A DNA stretch of 64,000 bases from Pseudotamlana agarivorans (GTDB lineage: Bacteria; Bacteroidota; Bacteroidia; Flavobacteriales; Flavobacteriaceae): assembly GCF_018860245.1 (NCBI RefSeq), contig NZ_JAHKPD010000011.1:186001-250000 (forward strand), written 5' to 3'. The notes under the pieces were generated by a model, which worked only from the letters and a program-made list of their open reading frames with translations, had not been told where the DNA came from and did not search any database. Below, one piece after another: positions 17,072-24,589 of the stretch. A program made the position numbers and the translations under genes. Positions within the stretch are counted from its first letter, which is position 1. Every line of letters begins with the position of its first letter.

Positions 17072-17803
17072 TCACCATAACTCTATACTTCTTGATGCTC
17101 TTTTAATGAGTTGGGCTGTATTTTTTACTTTAAATTTTTCTATAAGATTCTTTCGATGGCTTATTGCAGTATGATTACTAATAAAGAGTATGTCGGCTAT
17201 TTGTTTTGAAGAAAATCCGTCGGCGATAAGTTTTAAAACTTCTTTTTCTCTAGGTGAGATTAAATTCAATTTCTCATGATAACCTTGCATATCACTGTTG
17301 ACAGCTTTAAAATAATTCTCAATTCTTTCTCTCTCTGTAATATCATAAAAATAACTAATTATCAGTCTGTTTTCCCCTAAATAATGAAGTAACAGTTCAT
17401 GCCTTAACAAAACATTTTCTCCATTTTCATTTATAATATGATACCTTAATACATAGGGCGTTTTAACATAAGGCTTTAAAGAAAAATTCTCGATTTTTTT
17501 TTTCACAGACAACAACTCATCTTTTCTAATAAAATCAAACCAAGAATCCCAGTTCTTGTTCAAAATTTTAGTAGAATAATCTCCGATAACCCTATTTAGT
17601 GCAGAATTATTATAAATAAATTTTTCTGTTTCAAGTAGATATATGGATATGTTCAAATTATCAAGACAATCGCACGTTTTGATTAAACTTGCAATACTTA
17701 GTTGGTTTGATTCATTTCCAAAAATATTAAGTTTTGTATGGCTACTTTTAAAACTCATTAAACAGATAAAATTAAATTTAATATCAATCATTTTATTTTG
17801 CAT
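17072..17803 (-). CDS. PAS-like/LuxR-type transcriptional regulator
   Basis: 243 aa. The C-terminal 60 residues are a LuxR-type helix-turn-helix: LISPREKEVLKLIADGFSSK, then QIADILFISNHTAISHRKNL. The first 170 residues look like a PAS-type sensor (NSALNRVIGDYSTKILNKNW, RYHIINENGENVLLRHELLL, YFYDITERE at the end of the domain). It would bind DNA in response to an unknown signal. It is the only regulator in the element and lies just downstream of the eCIS cluster, reading the same way, so it is a candidate eCIS regulator. A TAAGTTTG -7 box is at 17817-17824. Confidence 0.85.
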   Translation of the reverse strand: MQNKMIDIKFNFICLMSFKSSHTKLNIFGNESNQLSIASLIKTCDCLDNLNISIYLLETEKFIYNNSALNRVIGDYSTKILNKNWDSWFDFIRKDELLSVKKKIENFSLKPYVKTPYVLRYHIINENGENVLLRHELLLHYLGENRLIISYFYDITERERIENYFKAVNSDMQGYHEKLNLISPREKEVLKLIADGFSSKQIADILFISNHTAISHRKNLIEKFKVKNTAQLIKRASRSIELW

Positions 17804-18122
17804 AAATAAAGCAAAACAAACTTAACTTTTCATCTATTAAATTAGCTAATCTAATTTGTAGATTTATAAGGAGAAATAAAAGAGAGAGAAATTTAAAATC
17901 TTGTAAAGCGAGAGCACAAAACAAGTTGCTAAAAACCTAATACAGCTATAAATATACTGATTTACAGCAACTTATACAAATCTTACAAAGAGAATTAACA
18001 ATAAATTATTAATACACTGATACTCCTCTTTTTTTTGTAGCAAGGTTTGTGCTTACTATCATAAAATATGCCTTAATGAAGTTACGTTTCGTATGATAGT
18101 TTGAAGTTTAAACAGGCGTTTG
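17804..18122. other. gene-free region between eCIS cluster and regulator
   Basis: Holds a candidate -7 box for the regulator (minus strand TAAGTTTG at 17817-17824) and a 9-bp inverted repeat ACTATCATA/TATGATAGT (18055-18063 and 18092-18100) downstream of the last eCIS gene. The loop is long, so a terminator role is uncertain. Confidence 0.4.
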
Positions 18123-19436
18123 TTAACGCATAATTTTACCACTTTTTTGAAATTCGCGCTGTATACCACTCAGAATATATTCTTGATAGATCGTTTTCTT
18201 ATTAGCAGCCAAGGCTCTTAAACAACTATATTGTACTACATTCATTATTTCGGCACCAGATAATTCATAATTTCTAGCATTTTTTGATAGATTCACATCA
18301 TTATGCAGACGGACTTTACTCGGAAAAGCTTTTTTCCATAATCGCAAACGTTCGGCACTTTTAGGAAGCGGAAAATGTACAATAGATTGAAATCTCCTTA
18401 AAAAAGCCTCGTCTATATTATTTTTTAAATTAGAAGCCAAAATAACTAAACCCCTATAGCCTTCTATTCTCTGAAGTAAATAGGACACTTCTTGATTTGC
18501 ATATTTATCATGTGCATCTCTAACACTTGTACGTTTACCAAACAAGGCATCTGCTTCGTCAAAAAATAAAATATTATCTGTTTTTTCTGCCTTGGATAAG
18601 AGACTCGCAAGGTTTTTTTCTGTTTCACCTATAAATTTAGAAACAACCATAGAAAGGTCAATTTTGAATACGTCTTTACCTGTATGCTTACCGAGTAAAC
18701 CAGCTGTTAGTGTTTTTCCTGTTCCGGGTGGTCCATGAAATAATACTCTAAATCCTGGCTTTATTTTTTTATGCATTCCCCAATCATTCAACAATGTATT
18801 TCCATGAGTAATCCAAGTTTTTATCTCTTGTATTTGTTTACTGGTATCTTCATCCAAGACTAAATCTTCCCATTCCATTTCTGTCTCTATAATCTGAGCT
18901 GGAAATTTCATACTAAATTTAGGTCTACTTGGCTCACCAAATATAAATAAGTGTGCATATTCTTGAGATATAATTATCTTCCCACTCATTTTGGGTTCTC
19001 CTTCAGGAACATCCTCTAACCAAAGGATTTGGTTTTTTTCAAAAAAATGACCTGTATTAAATATTTCTTGGATTTCCTTTCTTTTTTTTGAATTATCTCC
19101 TGCTAATAAAAACAATGCAGTCTGTCCCGTAGGTAGAAACCCTCTGAAGTTTTTGCCTCTTACGCCTCCTAATTGTGGGAAATCTCCAGTAGACTCTAGC
19201 TTACTCTTAATGACTTCATCTAATAAGTTACTTTCAATATGTGGGCATAGAATTAATAGTAGTACAAGCTTTTCGTCATCATTTAGGTTTGCCTCTTTAA
19301 TTATACTAGGTATAGACAAAGACCATTGACTTAATGCTGGCATATTAGGCTTAGTCATTAGATTTTCCTTACCAAAATAGGAATCTAAACGATACTCTAT
19401 TAGTTCTTTTAAATATTTTAATTCTAATGATTTCAT
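18123..19436 (-). CDS. eCIS AAA+ ATPase (Afp15-like)
   Basis: 437 aa. Walker A is GPPGTGKT (residues 235-242), Walker B ILFFDEAD (289-296), followed by sensor-1 ILASNLKNNIDEAF and a double arginine finger FLRRF near 346. The N-terminal 200 residues carry the region seen in contractile-injection-system ATPases (FPQLGGVRGKNFRGFLPTGQ, SGKIIISQEYAHLF). Afp15-type ATPases assist particle assembly in the cytoplasm and are not part of the finished particle. It is the last gene of the cluster, 50 bp after the 676-aa DUF4157 gene. Confidence 0.92.
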   Translation of the reverse strand: MKSLELKYLKELIEYRLDSYFGKENLMTKPNMPALSQWSLSIPSIIKEANLNDDEKLVLLLILCPHIESNLLDEVIKSKLESTGDFPQLGGVRGKNFRGFLPTGQTALFLLAGDNSKKRKEIQEIFNTGHFFEKNQILWLEDVPEGEPKMSGKIIISQEYAHLFIFGEPSRPKFSMKFPAQIIETEMEWEDLVLDEDTSKQIQEIKTWITHGNTLLNDWGMHKKIKPGFRVLFHGPPGTGKTLTAGLLGKHTGKDVFKIDLSMVVSKFIGETEKNLASLLSKAEKTDNILFFDEADALFGKRTSVRDAHDKYANQEVSYLLQRIEGYRGLVILASNLKNNIDEAFLRRFQSIVHFPLPKSAERLRLWKKAFPSKVRLHNDVNLSKNARNYELSGAEIMNVVQYSCLRALAANKKTIYQEYILSGIQREFQKSGKIMR

Positions 19437-19486
19437 TTTTCAACTCTTTATAAAGCTTGGTAATTATTTTTATAAGTACAAATTAT

Positions 19487-21517
19487 TTAATGAAAGAAAT
19501 GCCCTGATGCTCCATTGAGAATTGTATTAGAACTTGGGTTGTACAAATTTCTACCTCGACTGTCTTTCATATTAATTATAGCGGCTCTTAAATTAGCATC
19601 AATAGTTGTTAAACTATTTCCTAGATCTGTACTCACAACTCCTGATGATTTAGAAGTAGGTGAGGCTGTTAAAATTTCATTAAGCACTATATTACAAGTT
19701 GAAACTGCTCTTTTAGCTGCTGAAATAAAAGCCCAATAATGTGTATCATCTTCATTAGCCATTTCTGATGCAGCTGTTACTAATCCTGGTACAGTTCCTG
19801 AAGGCTCTGACCTTATACCATCCATAATATATCTACCTTGTGCTCTATATGCTGTCATTTCTAAGTCAATACTATTTTCTCTTCTAACTGTTGAAGAGCT
19901 AAAATCATCAGATGCATGAGTGAGCTCATGCATAATAAGTGCTCTATCCCTTATATACAACAAATCCAAACTTGTAGGCAAATACAATGTATCTGCCTTT
20001 CTTAAATCTCCATCTGTAGAATATTGATATGATGCCTCTCCTCCTCCCATTAGTCTGCGATAGACTCTAGGAATAAGTGCGTCAATCTTTAAGGTGCCGT
20101 TTAATAATCTAGTTGCCATAGGATGGTTGTATTCTTTTGCAATTATATAAGTAATCCCTGCCATAACTTTATCACCTGATGTACTATCAGCAGCAGCATT
20201 TATCATTGCTGACAATACTTCATCTGCTGGAATACTTGAATCCATAAGAAAAAATGTAATTTTTTCTGCCTTATCTCTAAATGTATTCCCTCCAGCTGCT
20301 ATAATTTGCTCATAAACTAAAACATCTATTTCATTATTCAAATCAGACATACTTTCAGTATTTAGCCCTATTTGCACAAGAAACCTTCTTAATCTTAATG
20401 CTTGTATATCTGCTGGCATTGCACCTCTATCAATATTCATAACGTAATCACGATCTGATGCTGGAATTGCAGTCATAGGAATTATTAAATTACCACTTCT
20501 ATAAGAGTTCATTAAGGTTACATTTGCAGATTGTCTCATAGCCGCCATTAGTAATAATTCAGAATGCTTAACGGTTCCATTTACTCCAATGGCATAAGTC
20601 TTCAATTCTCTTATTTCGTCATCAGAAAGTATTCCATCAGAAACCACTCTTTTTATTCTTCTAAAGAAAGTATTGTTTCTAAAAATATAATTATTCGTAT
20701 AATTCCCTAGAGCATCCGTTTCGGCCTCTCTTTGAATTTTTTTTTTACTATTTTGTTGTACCACATGTGTCAACTCATGGGCTAATAAATGCTTTCCTTC
20801 TGAAGAATCTGGATTATACTTTCCTGAATTAAAATATACATCCTTTCCGTGGGTAAAAGCTTGAGCTCCTAATTCTTTATTCATTTGTATGGCATCATCA
20901 TCTGTATGAATATTGACATCACTAAAGTCTGTTCCAAAAGAAGATTCCATTTCAGTTTTTGTATTTTCAGACATTAGTCTACCTTGTCCTGATTTCCTTT
21001 TAATTTTGTTCGACACCTGATTACTTGCAATTTGGCTATGAGTCGTATTACTCTTGGTTTGCAACTTTCCTTCCTCCTCCTCGCCTTCCATTTTATTAAT
21101 CTTACCCTCTTCTTCTTCGTCCAACTTGTTCACCATGTCTTCCTCAGGTTCTTCCAGTCTTTGAACTTCTAATTTTTCCTGTATTAGTTTATCTTCCTCA
21201 ATACGCTGTTCGGCAGTCCCTAACTTCTCATCTTCCTGAGGTGTAGCTAACGATTCTCGCTGAATACTACTTATCTCTTTATTCTGAATCTCTGGTTTAG
21301 ATGAATTATTGACAACAGCATCGGCCATAGTATCAGCCTCCTTTTCATATTTGTCATTTGGTTGCCCTATGGTAAGTTTTGTTTGCACTGTTGCACCCCT
21401 ATTAAAAAAAGGGGTTTTGCTCTCTTTTGAAAAAAATGGAGTTTCAGATTTTTCTGCTTCTTCATTACTATGTGGTCTTTTGTTTCTATTTCGACGACTT
21501 GAGAATATATTTTTCAT
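19487..21517 (-). CDS. eCIS-associated DUF4157 protein with second zincin-like motif, candidate cargo
   Basis: 676 aa, in three parts. Residues 25-70 carry two PFF motifs and TKLTIGQPNDKYEKEAD, a leader shared with the 1393-aa protein at 24590-28771. Residues 95-155 are a highly charged Glu/Lys linker. Residues 177-255 are the DUF4157 domain (FTHGKDVYFNSGKY, LLAHELTHVVQQ with HELTH at 247-251), a widespread marker of eCIS loci. The C-terminal half has no family I recognise, but residues 530-534 form another HELTH (IMHELTHASDDF) with a Glu some 23 residues on (DLEMTAYRAQ), the layout of a gluzincin protease. It is likely a secreted effector or cargo; protease activity is inferred. Confidence 0.8.
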   Translation of the reverse strand: MKNIFSSRRNRNKRPHSNEEAEKSETPFFSKESKTPFFNRGATVQTKLTIGQPNDKYEKEADTMADAVVNNSSKPEIQNKEISSIQRESLATPQEDEKLGTAEQRIEEDKLIQEKLEVQRLEEPEEDMVNKLDEEEEGKINKMEGEEEEGKLQTKSNTTHSQIASNQVSNKIKRKSGQGRLMSENTKTEMESSFGTDFSDVNIHTDDDAIQMNKELGAQAFTHGKDVYFNSGKYNPDSSEGKHLLAHELTHVVQQNSKKKIQREAETDALGNYTNNYIFRNNTFFRRIKRVVSDGILSDDEIRELKTYAIGVNGTVKHSELLLMAAMRQSANVTLMNSYRSGNLIIPMTAIPASDRDYVMNIDRGAMPADIQALRLRRFLVQIGLNTESMSDLNNEIDVLVYEQIIAAGGNTFRDKAEKITFFLMDSSIPADEVLSAMINAAADSTSGDKVMAGITYIIAKEYNHPMATRLLNGTLKIDALIPRVYRRLMGGGEASYQYSTDGDLRKADTLYLPTSLDLLYIRDRALIMHELTHASDDFSSSTVRRENSIDLEMTAYRAQGRYIMDGIRSEPSGTVPGLVTAASEMANEDDTHYWAFISAAKRAVSTCNIVLNEILTASPTSKSSGVVSTDLGNSLTTIDANLRAAIINMKDSRGRNLYNPSSNTILNGASGHFFH

Positions 21518-21532
21518 GATTTCAATTTTTAA

Positions 21533-22294
21533 TTACATTTTTAACAAAAACTCTCGGGTTAAATCATTGTAGTCAATTGCTCCATTAGATTTCTTATCAT
21601 ATGTAAAAATATCCATGCCTTTTTCTTGAGCATTTGCAAGGGCAATATTGGTTCGGATATGAGTTTTAAAAACTTTATCGGTTGTAAACTCAAATTCTAG
21701 TTCTTTTTTAACCTCTTGGTTCATTTTTTTTCTATAATCATACTTCATTAAAATAAAGCCTAGCAATTTTAATTGATTATTTAATTTATGAACCAGTTCA
21801 AAGTGTTTTAAAAAACTTAATGCTCCTTTTAAGGGTAAAAATTCTGCCAGTAATGGTATTAAGACAAAGTCACTAGCCACTAAAGCATTAATAGTCAACA
21901 TCCCCATCGATGGCGGACAATCAATAAATACATAATCGTACGTTTTTAACTGTTTTATTAATTGAGATAGTATTTGTTCTCTTCCATAGACGCTCGCTAA
22001 TTCTAATTCAACGCTTGCAAGATCTAAAGAAGATGGGATCACATTAAGACCAGAAGTACTTACTAATGCATCGGTTAATTTTGTTGTTTCACCAAATGCT
22101 TCCTTACGCAAAATAGTATAAACAGAAGTTTCGATCTCATCTGCTATACCTAGAGATTGTGTTAGGTTGGCTTGTGGATCAATGTCTATGATTAAAACTT
22201 TTTTACCAAGATTCTTTAATCCAGCGGCTAGGTTAATAGCTGTAGTTGTCTTACCCACACCTCACTTAAAATTTGCTATTGATATTACTTTCAT
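21533..22294 (-). pseudogene. ParA-type ATPase with nonsense codon in Walker A motif
   Basis: From the ATG at 22292-22294 the frame reads MKVISIANFK, TGA, GVGKTTTAINLAAGLKN and onward, so TGA at 22262-22264 replaces the first glycine codon (GGA) of the deviant Walker A box KGGVGKTT. Everything after it is intact for 240 codons: IDIDPQANLTQSLG, FIDCPPSMGMLTINAL and DYNDLTREFLLKM at the end. A GTG immediately after the stop could reinitiate, but the product would lack part of the P-loop. ParA ATPases position DNA or protein cargo; here it sits inside the eCIS cargo section. No ParB is present. Sequencing error remains possible. Confidence 0.75.
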
Positions 22295-22305
22295 TTTATG
22301 CTAAT

Positions 22306-23715
22306 TTAACCCAGTTCTCCATTAAAATATTCATTGGCTTTATACCACACCTCACAACCCACTTTACTACCAAGTTTTCGTCCTTCTAGGTCTCCATCTA
22401 TAAAATGTATACCGCCATACAACCTTGAAATACCCGCCTGATTAGCAGCATCCTTTAAAGTTGTCCAAGTCAAGATTATGTCTTCACAAGGTGTACAGCT
22501 AGGTTCAATTCTAGAGCCTCCTTTCGGTATTACAACAGATTCTCCATAATCTCTACTATTACAAAAACTATATAGCACTTCGTCGGCAGCAGCACTAAAC
22601 GTGCTATGTCCCGATACATATTCTGCAAATGGTGGTGTTGGTATGTATGGCATCCATTTTTCACCTTCTACTTCTTTAGCACCTTCACAGGGACCTCCCC
22701 AAGCTTCAATGGTTTCCCCTTTATAAAATAAATTAATAAGCGATTTTGGTCGCACATAATCATAAAACACTTTACTATCCCATGCCGCAATTCCAGCATC
22801 GAGTAAAGCATTTGATAACACGAAAAACAGTTTTACATCATTCGCATTTTTATACTTGTATTTTCTAGATAAATAGCGTGCTTGCCTACAACATTGTTCA
22901 GGTGGTGAAGCCCAAGGTCCTTTTTCACTATTTGCAGTATCTACAAATTTATCTTCGTGCATGCCTGCCCAAAATTCTGCAATTAACTTTTGCTCATCTG
23001 TTAAATTCGCACTATAATCAATAAGAATCTCTATTTGTTTTTTAAACTCTTTTTCGTCACACGCAGCGGGTGAAGGTGGTCTAAATTGCCCACTCCATTG
23101 CAAAGCAAATGGCTTAACTACGCCCCAATGTGGTGTCAAAAACTTTTGTGGTTGAAAATCTCTTAATTGTGGTTGCCATCGGTCTATATGCCTTAATGGT
23201 TGCGGCACTGGTGGATTAACAGGACGATAGCCTGTAAAATCAGAAAAACTACCTTTGTGTAATGTAGCATGCGAATTAGAACCGTCTCCCATCCGACATT
23301 CTAAGACTAATTTTCCAGATAAATTTCCAATACCAACGGCATTGAAAGGTTTTAAGCAAGTATCATCAGGGTCATAACCACATTCACACATGAAATCCCT
23401 AAACATATTTTTCTTTTCTGGCGGTAAGTCTAACCAAAAAAGCGCTTGCAATACTGTAAAAGCCGCATGACTATATACCTTTGCTCTGTTTTCGGAAGTG
23501 CATTTACTATCGGGTTGTTTTAAACGACTTCCAGTAATAGTACTTACTTCGCATCCGCCATCATTATAATTGGTCCAAGCATCATACATTGCTGTATGCA
23601 CCATAGCCAAGGCTCTTGCCGCTACAGTAGGAGGTGCTCCAACGTAGTGCAATGCATCACAGGTTAAACGGTTCCATTGATGGGCTTTGCTGGGTTTGTA
23701 TTTTTTTGTTGCCAT
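22306..23715 (-). CDS. vanadium-haloperoxidase/PAP2-superfamily enzyme
   Basis: 469 aa. The three active-site motifs of the vanadium haloperoxidase/acid phosphatase fold are present in order: K-x6-R-P in DSKVFYDYVRPKSL (near 315-325), SGH in AEYVSGHSTFSAA (near 370), and SRxxxGxH in GISRLYGGIHFIDGD (S430, R431, H437). The N-terminus (HQWNRLTCDALHYVGAPPTV, RALAMVHTAMYDAW) is the helical lead-in typical of vanadium chloroperoxidase-like bacterial proteins. Cys is unusually frequent (over 15). No signal peptide is present. It would oxidise halides with peroxide or cleave phosphate esters. Its position inside an eCIS operon suggests cargo; it lacks DUF4157 and the PFF leader. Confidence 0.85.
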   Translation of the reverse strand: MATKKYKPSKAHQWNRLTCDALHYVGAPPTVAARALAMVHTAMYDAWTNYNDGGCEVSTITGSRLKQPDSKCTSENRAKVYSHAAFTVLQALFWLDLPPEKKNMFRDFMCECGYDPDDTCLKPFNAVGIGNLSGKLVLECRMGDGSNSHATLHKGSFSDFTGYRPVNPPVPQPLRHIDRWQPQLRDFQPQKFLTPHWGVVKPFALQWSGQFRPPSPAACDEKEFKKQIEILIDYSANLTDEQKLIAEFWAGMHEDKFVDTANSEKGPWASPPEQCCRQARYLSRKYKYKNANDVKLFFVLSNALLDAGIAAWDSKVFYDYVRPKSLINLFYKGETIEAWGGPCEGAKEVEGEKWMPYIPTPPFAEYVSGHSTFSAAADEVLYSFCNSRDYGESVVIPKGGSRIEPSCTPCEDIILTWTTLKDAANQAGISRLYGGIHFIDGDLEGRKLGSKVGCEVWYKANEYFNGELG

Positions 23716-23816
23716 GATTTTTGTTTTTTAATTACTTTTATTTTCATATATCAATTTTGCAATCCTTCAAATTCAATCTACCATAAAGTTTAATAACCAT
23801 TAATCATACTGTTTGA

Positions 23817-24569
23817 TTAAAATCCTAATAATTCGGGTGTTATATTAAGCGCCTTGACAATTTCTAAAGGTCTTTCATTACCCAGTATAGATTTTAATTC
23901 TTTTATATGGTCTGTTTCATAATTCGGATATTCATAAATACCAATCTCATTACCATCTTCAAATACAGTACAACTGAATCTTTTATTTGTAGGTTCGCTG
24001 TGCACAAAATAGATTGGTCCATCTAATTTTTCCATTAAATTATATACGGAAAGCACAATATTGCCATATTCACTATAGTACATAACATGCTCATTATCTA
24101 GACTTTTTATATGCAACCCAGGTTTATTTTCAACTCTTAATATATCTCTAACGATTTGGGTAGTTGAGTTTTCAATAATACAAACCGTTTTTACTTCATT
24201 GATTCGATTTTCATATTTAGGGGCAAACGAATCGTATTGAATAAAAACACCTGATTCTCTTAAAAATGACATTGGTTCTTCTTTTAACCTTTGACGAATA
24301 GTACCTGATTGATATGTATACACTCCTATTTGATCATCGGTATTGTGCAGAATAAAAAAAACATCGTTGGGACTAAAAAAATCAGCAATTTCCATTTCCA
24401 AACCCTCATTTCCTTTTTTATCACACACAATAGCATCGAATTTTTTTTCACCATAAACCACATTAGGAAGGTCATTAGCCTTCAACTCTGCCTGAGTTAG
24501 ACCGAAAAATTCAGACAATTTTGCTGAAGTGTCCTGTTTTTTATTTTCTACTAATAATATCCAGTTCAT
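23817..24569 (-). CDS. unknown 250-aa protein of the eCIS cargo section
   Basis: 250 aa, soluble and acidic, no signal peptide or membrane segment. Notable segments are MNWILLVENKKQDTSAKLSE at the start, VVYGEKKFDAIVCDKKGNEG, FFSPNDVFFILHNTDDQIGV and NEIGIYEYPNYETDHIKELK near the end. I do not recognise a family. It lies 20 bp after the stop of the 1393-aa DUF4157 protein in the same direction, a position where polymorphic-toxin systems often keep an immunity protein or chaperone. That role is a guess. Confidence 0.6.
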   Translation of the reverse strand: MNWILLVENKKQDTSAKLSEFFGLTQAELKANDLPNVVYGEKKFDAIVCDKKGNEGLEMEIADFFSPNDVFFILHNTDDQIGVYTYQSGTIRQRLKEEPMSFLRESGVFIQYDSFAPKYENRINEVKTVCIIENSTTQIVRDILRVENKPGLHIKSLDNEHVMYYSEYGNIVLSVYNLMEKLDGPIYFVHSEPTNKRFSCTVFEDGNEIGIYEYPNYETDHIKELKSILGNERPLEIVKALNITPELLGF

Positions 24570-24589
24570 AAATTTGTATAAATATTTAA

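Noticed and set aside
22262-22264. TGA recoded as Gly or selenocysteine in the ParA gene
   Set aside because: TGA occurs in-frame only in two genes (here and in the mobilization relic), both in positions expected for Gly or Arg, so ordinary nonsense mutation is simpler than recoding.
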